Source: an uncultured Pseudomonadota bacterium
GTDB taxonomy: Bacteria; Pseudomonadota; Gammaproteobacteria; Burkholderiales; Eutrophovitaceae
DNA: 21,879 nt
Assembly (NCBI GenBank): GCA_937983055.1
Contig: CALJLA010000248.1
Location: 1-21,879, forward strand
Direction of reading: 5' to 3'
Of the stretch, positions 6,705-14,156 are shown piece after piece. The position numbers and the translations under genes are program-made. The notes below the pieces were generated by a model. That model saw only the letters and a program-made list of their open reading frames with translations. It was not told where the DNA came from and searched no databases. Positions within the stretch are counted from its first letter, which is position 1, and the number at the start of each line of letters is the position of its first letter.

Positions 6705-8813
6705 TTGAATCCAATCCGAAAGACCATCCAGTACGGACGCCACGTTTTGACGCTGGAAACGGGCGAGATTGCCCGACAGGCGCATGGCGCGGTGCTGGTA
6801 ACCATGGACGACACGGTCGTTCTGGTTACCGCCGTAGGCAAGAAGAGCGTTTCTCCCGGGCAGGACTTTTTCCCGCTGACCGTCGACTACCAGGAACGTA
6901 CCTACGCGGCAGGCAAGATTCCCGGCGGCTTCTTCAAGCGCGAGGGCCGGCCCAGCGAAAAAGAAATCCTGACATCCCGTCTGATCGATCGACCGATCCG
7001 GCCGCTTTTTCCGGAGGGATTCTTCAACGAGGTCCAGGTGATCGCGACGGTGGTTTCCTCGAACAACGAGGTGGACTCGGATATTCCGGCGATGATCGGC
7101 GCGTCGGCCGCTTTGGCCATCTCCGGCATTCCGTTTTCCGGGCCGATCGGCGCGGCCCGCGTCGGCTATCTGAACGGCGAGTACGTCCTCAATCCAACCC
7201 AGACCGAACTTAAGACCTCGCAGCTCAATCTTGTCGTTGCCGGCACCCAGCAGGCAGTCCTGATGGTGGAATCAGAGGCGATGGAGCTTCCCGAGGACGT
7301 GATGCTCGGTGCGGTGGTATACGGCCATCAGCAGATGCGTGCCGTTATCGACGCCATCAATGAACTGGCGGACGAAGCCGGCAAACCTCTTTGGGACTGG
7401 GCGCCCCCGGAAAAGAACCCCGAGCTAGTAGAGCGCATTCGACAGATTGCAGAGGAGCCGCTGCGACAGGCCTATCAGATCAAAGACAAGCAGTCGCGAA
7501 CGGCCCGCGTCGACGAGATCAAGAACGGCGTGCTCGAATCGGTGACGCCGCAGGACGCCGACGGCGTGCAGATCAACCTCATCAAGTCGATTTTTGGCGA
7601 CCTCGAAAGCTCGGTCGTGCGCGGCAAGATCCTGAGCGGCGAGCCGCGAATCGACGGACGCGACACGCGTACCGTTCGCCCGATCAACGTCCGGCCGGGC
7701 ATTCTTCCACGCGCACACGGCTCGGTGCTGTTCACGCGCGGCGAAACGCAGGCGTTGGTCACCGCCACGCTCGGGACCTCGCGTGATGAGCAGATCATCG
7801 ACGCGCTGCAAGGCGAGTATTCCGAGCGCTTCATGCTGCACTACAACTTCCCTCCGTATTCCACCGGCGAAACCGGTCGCGTGGGCACGCCGAAGCGGCG
7901 CGAAATAGGTCACGGGCGCCTGGCCAAGCGCGCACTTGTGGCCGTTCTTCCAAGTTCAGAAGAATTCGGCTATTCGCTGCGGGTGGTCTCGGAAATTACC
8001 GAGTCGAATGGTTCAAGCTCGATGGCGTCGGTATGCGGCGGATGCCTGGCATTGATGGATGCGGGTGTGCCGCTCAAGGCGCATGTCGCAGGTATCGCGA
8101 TGGGCCTGATCAAGGAAGGCAATCGCTTTGCGGTTTTGACGGATATTCTTGGGGACGAGGATCACCTTGGCGACATGGATTTCAAGGTTGCCGGGACGGA
8201 CCGGGGCGTCACCGCGCTGCAAATGGACATCAAGATCCAGGGCATCACCAAGGAGATCATGCACGTCGCCCTGGTGCAGGCGCGCGAGGCGCGGCTGCAC
8301 ATTCTCGAGATCATGAAGCAGGCGCTTTCAAGCCCTCGCGCGGAACTCTCAAGCTTCGCGCCGCGCATGATCACGCTGAAGATAAAGCCGGAGAAGATCC
8401 GCGACGTGATCGGCAAGGGCGGTGCGGTCATCCGCGCGATTACCGAGGAAACCGGCACCACCATCGATATCCAGGACGATGGCACCGTCACCATCGCCTG
8501 CGTGTCTTCCGCCGGCGGCGAGGCGGCGAAGAAACGTATCGAGGAAATCACTGCAGAGGTCGAAGTAGGCCGCATTTACGACGGCACGGTGCTGAAGCTG
8601 CTGGATTTCGGGGCCATCGTGAGCGTTCTGCCCGGAAAGGATGGCCTGCTGCATATCTCCCAGATTGCGGAGGAACGGGTAAAGGCCGTTGCCGATCATC
8701 TGAAGGAGGGTCAGGCGGTTCGCGTCAAGGTGCTGGAAGCCGACGAAAAAGGCCGGCTTCGCCTGTCGATGAAGGCAGTGGCCGAAGAGGAGCGCGCCAA
8801 GGCCACGAGCTGA
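6705..8813 (+). CDS. pnp: Polyribonucleotide nucleotidyltransferase (PNPase)
   Basis: A 702-residue PNPase (E. coli 711), a trimeric phosphorolytic 3'-5' exoribonuclease of the degradosome. Domains: first RNase PH-like core (about 1-220), alpha-helical linker, second RNase PH-like core (about 315-550) with the catalytic stretch GDEDHLGDMDF around 483-493, a KH domain with GKGG near 570, and a C-terminal S1 domain (about 622-692). The start is TTG 6705, with GAGGA at 6694-6698 at the right distance and no better start nearby. As I recall, E. coli pnp also begins with UUG, so this looks conserved. It follows rpsO by 113 bases containing two stem-loops, and is closed by a strong terminator at 8840-8868. 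Confidence 0.98.
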   Translation: MNPIRKTIQYGRHVLTLETGEIARQAHGAVLVTMDDTVVLVTAVGKKSVSPGQDFFPLTVDYQERTYAAGKIPGGFFKREGRPSEKEILTSRLIDRPIRPLFPEGFFNEVQVIATVVSSNNEVDSDIPAMIGASAALAISGIPFSGPIGAARVGYLNGEYVLNPTQTELKTSQLNLVVAGTQQAVLMVESEAMELPEDVMLGAVVYGHQQMRAVIDAINELADEAGKPLWDWAPPEKNPELVERIRQIAEEPLRQAYQIKDKQSRTARVDEIKNGVLESVTPQDADGVQINLIKSIFGDLESSVVRGKILSGEPRIDGRDTRTVRPINVRPGILPRAHGSVLFTRGETQALVTATLGTSRDEQIIDALQGEYSERFMLHYNFPPYSTGETGRVGTPKRREIGHGRLAKRALVAVLPSSEEFGYSLRVVSEITESNGSSSMASVCGGCLALMDAGVPLKAHVAGIAMGLIKEGNRFAVLTDILGDEDHLGDMDFKVAGTDRGVTALQMDIKIQGITKEIMHVALVQAREARLHILEIMKQALSSPRAELSSFAPRMITLKIKPEKIRDVIGKGGAVIRAITEETGTTIDIQDDGTVTIACVSSAGGEAAKKRIEEITAEVEVGRIYDGTVLKLLDFGAIVSVLPGKDGLLHISQIAEERVKAVADHLKEGQAVRVKVLEADEKGRLRLSMKAVAEEERAKATS

Positions 8814-8839
8814 TCGTCCCGGCCGCCGCAATGTGTAAA

Positions 8840-8868
8840 GCCCACCGTGCAAGGCGGTGGGCTTTTTT
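8840..8868 (+). terminator. Rho-independent terminator of pnp
   Basis: GCCCACCG (8840-8847) and CGGTGGGC (8855-8862) form a perfect 8-bp stem with a 7-base loop, followed by six T's (8863-8868). It ends the rpsO-pnp transcript. Read on the other strand it has only a short T-run, so it may serve the converging lldP transcript only weakly. Confidence 0.93.
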
Positions 8869-8922
8869 GTTGGTTGGCGACCCGGGGCGGATGGCGTCCC
8901 GGAGGCATTAACCGGCTACGGT

Positions 8923-10641
8923 TCAGAAACTGCCGACGCCAATCTGCAGAAGGTCGAATGGATAGACGTAGGCCTGCAGCATAACCAGTCCGCCGACCAG
9001 CATCGCCAACACGACCGAGTGGAAGAAGACGTAGCGCAAAATCGTGCCTTCATGTCCGTACCAGCGTGTCGCGGTCGAAGCGACGACAATCGATTGCGCA
9101 TCGATCATCTTGCCCATGACGCCGCCCGAGCTGTTGGCTGCCGCCATGAGGTTGGGATTCAAGCCGAGTTGCTCCGAGGTAATTTTCTGCAAGCCGCCAA
9201 AGAGTACATTCGAGGCGGTGTCCGATCCGGTAAGCGCTACTCCCAGCCAGCCAAGCATCGTGCCAAAGAACGGATAGAGGGCGCCGGTGTGGGCAAATGC
9301 AAGGCCCATGGTGGCGTCCGTGCCCGAGTATCGCGTGGTGAAGCCCAGCGCCAGCATGGCCGCGATGGTGAGCAGCGAATAGCGCACGAGCTTGATCGTC
9401 TGCCAGTACTTGCGCAGCAGATCTTTCCATGAGTAGCTCATGAACAGCCCGGCGATCACGGCGGCGAGCAGAATGCCGGAGCCGGTCGCGGAGAGCCAGT
9501 TCAGGCTGTAGATCGCCTTTTCTACGTGCGGCTCGGCCACCACCGGCGGCATCTTCTGCACCTGGTTATGAAGCGCCGGCACCTCGAAGTCGATCTTGGT
9601 GACACCGTTCCAGGCGTACTCCGTTTTGCTTACCGGGTCGGTGCCGTTGAGCAGGTTCTTGAACTGCGGCACGCCCCACAGAAAAACGAATACAGACAGC
9701 ACGATCCAGGGGACCCATGCGCGAAGCACGGCTGCGCGGTCGTGGCGCACGAACCGAACTTCTGCTGCACCATTGACCTGCCCGCTGTCCTTCTCGTGCC
9801 CTTTCAGGGCCGTGCTGCGCCAAAGATTTTTTGGCTGCCAGATCCGAAGGAACCCGACCAGGCTGGCCATGGAGATGATTGCCGCGCCGACATCGACCAG
9901 CCACGGACCGTGATAGTTCGAGATCAAGAACTGCGGCACCGCGAAGCTGACGCCGGTGACCAGGATCGCGGGCCAGACCTCGAGCATCCCGCGCCAGCCG
10001 GCAAAGGCCCAGATCAACCAGAACGGCACGATCAGCGAAAAGAACGGTAGCTGTCGCCCGACCATCGCCGACAGTTCCAGCAGGTCGAGCCCGGTGACTG
10101 CAGAAAGGGCAATGATCGGCGTGCCCAGCGCGCCGTAGGCAACCGGAGCGGTATTGGCGATCAACGACAATCCCGAAGCGGCGAGGGGCGAGAAGCCGAG
10201 GCCGATTAGAATCGCGCCGGTTACCGCCACCGGGGTGCCGAATCCGGCGGCCCCCTCGAAGAAAGCGCCGAAAGCGAAAGCGATTAACAGCAGCTGCAGG
10301 CGCCGGTCCTCGGTCACGCCGGCGATGCTGTCCTGAAGAATCTGGAAGTAGCCTTTGTCCTTGGTCAGCTGGTAGAGAAAGATGATGTTGAGCACAATCC
10401 AGCCGATTGGCAGCAACCCGAAGAAGGCGCCGTAGGCGGCGGAGGCGCCCGCCATCTGCGCCGGCATGCCATAAACGAAGACGGCGATGATGAGCGCGGA
10501 AACCAGGCCTGCAAGTGCCGCCACGTGGGCCGACAGCCGCAGAAATGCCAGCCCGCCGAGCAAGACAACCACAGGGACCGCTGCCAAGGCCGTGCTGAGC
10601 ACCGCGTTGTTGACAGGGTCATAAACCTGATTCCAGACCAT
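8923..10641 (-). CDS. lldP: L-lactate permease family transporter (LldP/GlcA type)
   Basis: A 572-residue, highly hydrophobic inner-membrane protein of the lactate permease family (E. coli LldP is 551), expected to import L- or D-lactate or glycolate with protons. Family landmarks: N-terminal WNQVYDPVNN, FEGAAGFG at 128-135 followed by TPVAVTGA, NTAPVAYGALGTPI, and LTGSDTASNVLFGGLQ near the C-terminus. A dozen or more membrane segments are evident, with a hydrophilic loop around 290-320. ATG 10641 has an excellent ribosome binding site (GGGAGGAG) a few bases upstream, so I reject the longer frame beginning at 10734. It is divergent from a ThDP enzyme gene, and a perfect dyad (10682-10702) lies 41 bases upstream of its start. 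Lactate versus glycolate cannot be decided from sequence. Confidence 0.93.
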   Translation of the reverse strand: MVWNQVYDPVNNAVLSTALAAVPVVVLLGGLAFLRLSAHVAALAGLVSALIIAVFVYGMPAQMAGASAAYGAFFGLLPIGWIVLNIIFLYQLTKDKGYFQILQDSIAGVTEDRRLQLLLIAFAFGAFFEGAAGFGTPVAVTGAILIGLGFSPLAASGLSLIANTAPVAYGALGTPIIALSAVTGLDLLELSAMVGRQLPFFSLIVPFWLIWAFAGWRGMLEVWPAILVTGVSFAVPQFLISNYHGPWLVDVGAAIISMASLVGFLRIWQPKNLWRSTALKGHEKDSGQVNGAAEVRFVRHDRAAVLRAWVPWIVLSVFVFLWGVPQFKNLLNGTDPVSKTEYAWNGVTKIDFEVPALHNQVQKMPPVVAEPHVEKAIYSLNWLSATGSGILLAAVIAGLFMSYSWKDLLRKYWQTIKLVRYSLLTIAAMLALGFTTRYSGTDATMGLAFAHTGALYPFFGTMLGWLGVALTGSDTASNVLFGGLQKITSEQLGLNPNLMAAANSSGGVMGKMIDAQSIVVASTATRWYGHEGTILRYVFFHSVVLAMLVGGLVMLQAYVYPFDLLQIGVGSF

Positions 10642-10681
10642 CGAATCTCCTCCCGATTCGGCGTGGGCGCCGATTGTTCTC

Positions 10682-10702
10682 GCGTTCGATGCTTTCGAAC
10701 GC
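10682..10702. promoter_or_regulatory. Perfect 8-bp inverted repeat upstream of lldP (operator candidate)
   Basis: GCGTTCGA (10682-10689) and TCGAACGC (10695-10702) are exact reverse complements separated by five bases. The dyad lies between the divergent lldP and ThDP-enzyme genes, 41-61 bases before the lldP ATG. It could be a dimeric repressor site or a 5'-UTR hairpin of lldP mRNA. No T-tract follows on either strand, so termination is unlikely. No regulator gene is present nearby. Confidence 0.45.
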
Positions 10703-10767
10703 TGGCGGAGTGTATTTGAAATATTTGGTAACAACTAGCCGGAGCCTGTTCTGGTACAGCCGGTCGG

Positions 10768-10773
10768 TATAAT
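10768..10773 (+). promoter_or_regulatory. -10 box of the ThDP-enzyme gene
   Basis: A perfect TATAAT followed by CGGCCGC, 28 bases before the ATG at 10802. The -35 region (around 10745-10750) is poor, which fits a promoter needing an activator or one that is weak. Transcription would start near 10780. Confidence 0.5.
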
Positions 10774-10801
10774 CGGCCGCTTATTCGCAGAAGGAACGCA
10801 A

Positions 10802-12487
10802 ATGAATCAACAGCTTCCCAATCGCGGTGGCGGGCGCATCCTGGTTGACCAGTTGCGCGTCCACGGCGCCGACACGGTGTTCTGCGTTCCCGGCGAGAGC
10901 TATCTGCCGGTTCTCGACGCGCTCTACGATGTGCGCGAGGACATCCGCCTAATCGTGTGCCGGCAGGAGGGCGGGGCGGGCTTCATGGCCGAGGCCTATG
11001 CCAAGGTGACCGGCAAGCCGGGGATCTGCTTCGTTACGCGGGGTCCCGGGGCCACCAATGCGAGCATCGGCGTGCATACAGCCTTTCAGGACTCCTCGCC
11101 GATGATTCTTTTCATCGGACAGGTCGGCGGCGACGTGGTCGAGCGGGAGGCGTTTCAGGAAGTCGACTTTCGCCGTATGTTCGGCCAGATGTCGAAGTGG
11201 GTGGCCCAGATCGACCGGGTCGAACGCATCCCCGAATATGTCAGCCACGCCTTTCACCTCGCCACCTCCGGACGCCCGGGACCTGTGGTATTGGCGCTTC
11301 CGGAAGACATGCTCGGCGCCACCGCCGCGGTCCCCGATGCCCGGCCCTACCTGCGCCTCAAGGCGAGCCCGTCAGGTGCCGATCTCGACCAGATGCGCGA
11401 GTTGCTGTCCGAAAGCAGTCGGCCGCTGGTCATCCTTGGCGGCGGAGACTGGAGCGTGGAGGCGTGTGCCGACATCCGCGACTTTATCGAAGCCAACAAT
11501 CTGCCCGCCGCCTGCACCTTCCGTCGGCAAGACCTGGTGGACAACCGGCACCCGAATTACTGTGGCGACGTTGGCATCGGCATCAATCCACGGCTTGCTC
11601 AGCGCATCCGCAATGCCGACCTCATTCTGACCATTGGTGCGCGGCTGGGCGAGATGACCACCAGCGGGTACACGATGTTCTCGGTGCCGTGTCCCGCCCA
11701 GCGGATGGTGCATGTGCATCCCGGCATTGAAGAACTGGGCCGCGTCTATCGCGCCGACGTAATGATCAACGCCGGCATGCGCGAGTTCGCGGCTGCGGCC
11801 GCGGCGATGCCAGCGGTGGATTCCTCCGGCTGGCGGCCGTGGACGCATGAGGCCCATGCGGACTACCTGGCCAATCTTGAGCCGACGCCGATGCCCGGAA
11901 GGCTGGACCTGGCCCAGTTCGTTGCTCGCCTGCAGGCCATGCTCCCGCACGACGCCATAGTCACCAATGGCGCTGGCAATTATTCCGGCTGGGTGCACCG
12001 ATTCTGGCGCTACGGTGGATTCCGCACGCAACTGGCCCCCACCAACGGCGCGATGGGCTACGGTGTGCCGGCGGCGATTGCCGCAAAGCTGGCCTGCCCG
12101 GATCGCACGGTGGTGAGCTTTTCCGGCGACGGCTGCTTTCTGATGAATGGGCAGGAACTGGCAACCGCGGTCCAGTACCGGCTGAAGATTCTGTTCCTGG
12201 TGGTCAACAACCAGATGTACGGCACCATCCGGATGCATCAGGAACGGGACTTCCCGGCGCGGGTACACGGCACGGCCCTGCACAATCCCGATTTCGCCGC
12301 ATTGGCACGCGCCTACGGCCTGCATGGCGAACGCGTGTCGTCGACCGAAGAGATAGAACCGGCCCTGAGTCGCGCGCTGGCCGCCGAGGGCGCTGCGCTG
12401 ATCGAGCTGCAGATCGATCCGGAGGCGATTACCACTCGCACAACGCTCTCCGCCATCCGCGAGAAGGCCCTGGCGCCCGGCCGCTGA
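10802..12487 (+). CDS. Thiamine diphosphate-dependent enzyme, acetolactate synthase-like (substrate unknown)
   Basis: A 561-residue protein with the three-domain build of the acetolactate synthase/benzoylformate decarboxylase family (COG0028). Visible features: N-terminal PYR domain with the proton-relay glutamate E56 in RQEGG, the segment RGPGATNA, a central domain (about 190-330), and a C-terminal PP domain with the ThDP/Mg motif GDG (442-444) and NN (469-470), exactly 24 residues apart. It probably decarboxylates or ligates a 2-oxo acid. No small regulatory ALS subunit (IlvH-like) is adjacent, which argues against a role in branched-chain amino acid synthesis. AAGGA at 10791-10795 sets the start. 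It is divergent from the lactate permease, so a link to lactate or pyruvate metabolism is possible but unproven. Confidence 0.85.
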   Translation: MNQQLPNRGGGRILVDQLRVHGADTVFCVPGESYLPVLDALYDVREDIRLIVCRQEGGAGFMAEAYAKVTGKPGICFVTRGPGATNASIGVHTAFQDSSPMILFIGQVGGDVVEREAFQEVDFRRMFGQMSKWVAQIDRVERIPEYVSHAFHLATSGRPGPVVLALPEDMLGATAAVPDARPYLRLKASPSGADLDQMRELLSESSRPLVILGGGDWSVEACADIRDFIEANNLPAACTFRRQDLVDNRHPNYCGDVGIGINPRLAQRIRNADLILTIGARLGEMTTSGYTMFSVPCPAQRMVHVHPGIEELGRVYRADVMINAGMREFAAAAAAMPAVDSSGWRPWTHEAHADYLANLEPTPMPGRLDLAQFVARLQAMLPHDAIVTNGAGNYSGWVHRFWRYGGFRTQLAPTNGAMGYGVPAAIAAKLACPDRTVVSFSGDGCFLMNGQELATAVQYRLKILFLVVNNQMYGTIRMHQERDFPARVHGTALHNPDFAALARAYGLHGERVSSTEEIEPALSRALAAEGAALIELQIDPEAITTRTTLSAIREKALAPGR

Positions 12488-12560
12488 TCGACGCGCTGCG
12501 CATGCAGCGATCGCGCGCGGGATTCCGCACGGACGCACGCCGGCGGGCGCGCCCGCTGAT

Positions 12561-14156
12561 CTAGCAGCCGACTGCCTGGCCGTCGCGGCGCGGCTCGGAT
12601 GCGGCGGCGTACGCGTTATCCAGGCGTGCGACGAGTTGGGCGGCGCCAAATTCCAGGCTGCCCCAGGGCCGCGAAACGATGCGGTGGCCGCGCTCCGCGA
12701 GCGCTGAAAGCAACGCGGGCGGAAATCCTTCTTCAATCAGCAAGGCGCCATCGTCGGCAAGCTTCCAGCGTGGCGCATCCGCAACCGCCTGGACGCTCTG
12801 CCCGAAATCGCAGGCGCGGGAGATCACCTGCACATGACCCTGCGCCTGCATGTCGCCGCCCATCACGCCGAAGCTCATTGCCGGCTTGCCGTCCCGCATG
12901 AGAAATCCCGGAATGATGGTGTGGAACGGGCGCTTCCCGCCAGCCACCTGATTGGGATGACCTTCGGCCAAGCTGAAGCCGGCCCCTCGATTCTGCAGAC
13001 TGATGCCGGTGCCTGGCACCACCACTCCTGAGCCGAAGCCCATGAAATTCGACTGGATCATCGACACCATTCGCCCACTTGCGTCCGCTGTGGTCAGATA
13101 GACGGTGCCAGTGGGCCGCGGCACGCCCGGTCCGAACTGCTGCGCTCTGGCGGGATCGATCAGCGCTGCCCGAACCTTCAGGTAGTCTGCATCCAGCAGC
13201 GCCTGACTGTCGAAGGGCATCGATCTTGGGTCCGACACGTAGCGGTAGACGTCGGCGAAGGCGAGCTTCATTGCCTCCACCTGCAGGTGCACTGCATCGA
13301 TGGTGTCGACCCCAAATTGCGCGATGTCGAAGCACTGGAGCATGCCGAGGGCCATCAGTGCCGCGACACCTTGCCCATTTGGCGGCAACTCATGCACGAC
13401 CGCAGTACGGTAGGGTTGCGCCACTGTGGGAACCCAGTCTGCCTGGTGACGGGAGAGGTCATCAGCACTGAGCGCGCCGCCGGCGCGCGCGCACGCGTCG
13501 GCAACGGCGTGCGCCAACTCCCCCCGGTAGAAGGCATCTCCCGCAGTCTCCGCGATAAGCTTGAGGGAACGCGCCTGCGCCGGGTGCCGAAACAGCTCTC
13601 CCGCCCGTGGCGGGCGGCCGTTTGGCAAGAAAGCGGCATCAAAACCCGGCTGCCCGGCGAGCCGGGGCGCCTGCAATTCCCATTGGAGGGCGACGACCGG
13701 CGAAACAGGAAATCCGGCTTCTGCGTACTCGATTGCCGGCGCGAGCAACTGCGCGAACGCGAGCTGACCGAATCGGCGCGACAGCAAAGCCCAGGCCGAC
13801 ACCGCGCCGGGCACGGTGACGCTGTCCCACCCGGTGTCCGGCATGCGCGAACGTCCCGCAAAGCGTGCAGGCGACCAACGCGCAGGCGAGCAGCCCGAAG
13901 CGTTCAATCCATGCAGCTGCTGCCCGTCCCAGACGATTGCAAATGCATCCGAGCCCAGTCCATTCATGGTCGGCTCGACCACGGTGAGCGCCGCTGCGGC
14001 AGCTACAGCCGCATCGATGGCATTGCCTCCCGCCTGCAGCATGCGCAGCCCGGCCTGCGCGGCGAGCGGCTGTGAAGTCGCCACGACATTACGTGCCATT
14101 ACCGGCGAGCGTCTTGAGCGGTAAGTTGAAAGCCAGCCCACCGGATCGCCGTTCAT
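12561..14156 (-). CDS. ggt: Gamma-glutamyltransferase/hydrolase family protein, apparently cytoplasmic
   Basis: A 531-residue member of the gamma-glutamyltranspeptidase (Ntn-hydrolase) family. Such enzymes self-cleave before a threonine that becomes the nucleophile and then remove or transfer gamma-glutamyl groups. The likely catalytic residue is T351 in GTVYLTTAD, giving a large subunit of about 350 and a small one of about 181 residues. ARNVVATSQPLAAQAG near the N-terminus, GGNAIDAA, and the glycine-rich stretch GFGSGVVVPGTGISLQN support the family. No signal peptide is seen, unlike periplasmic E. coli Ggt, so it resembles the YwrD-like branch. Its ATG overlaps the tctA stop as ATGA, which implies translational coupling to the transporter. 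A longer frame reaching 14369 overlaps tctA and is not the start. Cephalosporin- or oxamate-type amidohydrolase activity is possible for relatives. Confidence 0.88.
   Translation of the reverse strand: MNGDPVGWLSTYRSRRSPVMARNVVATSQPLAAQAGLRMLQAGGNAIDAAVAAAAALTVVEPTMNGLGSDAFAIVWDGQQLHGLNASGCSPARWSPARFAGRSRMPDTGWDSVTVPGAVSAWALLSRRFGQLAFAQLLAPAIEYAEAGFPVSPVVALQWELQAPRLAGQPGFDAAFLPNGRPPRAGELFRHPAQARSLKLIAETAGDAFYRGELAHAVADACARAGGALSADDLSRHQADWVPTVAQPYRTAVVHELPPNGQGVAALMALGMLQCFDIAQFGVDTIDAVHLQVEAMKLAFADVYRYVSDPRSMPFDSQALLDADYLKVRAALIDPARAQQFGPGVPRPTGTVYLTTADASGRMVSMIQSNFMGFGSGVVVPGTGISLQNRGAGFSLAEGHPNQVAGGKRPFHTIIPGFLMRDGKPAMSFGVMGGDMQAQGHVQVISRACDFGQSVQAVADAPRWKLADDGALLIEEGFPPALLSALAERGHRIVSRPWGSLEFGAAQLVARLDNAYAAASEPRRDGQAVGC

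Noticed and set aside
8033..8911. Plus-strand frame of 292 codons inside pnp, running past its stop
   Set aside because: Out-of-frame shadow of PNPase; the Gly/Arg/His-rich translation is typical of GC-rich shift frames, and it crosses the terminator at 8840-8868.
12541..12556. GC palindrome between the ThDP enzyme and ggt stops as a terminator
   Set aside because: GCGGGC-GC-GCCCGC has almost no loop and no T-tract on either strand, and such palindromes are common in GC-rich DNA.
11372..12736. Minus-strand frame of 454 codons across the ThDP enzyme and the ggt end
   Set aside because: Antisense to a well-supported gene and overlapping a second one. No recognisable domain or ribosome binding site.
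13287..14075. Plus-strand frame of 262 codons opposite ggt
   Set aside because: Antisense shadow of the gamma-glutamyltransferase gene, whose motifs are on the other strand.
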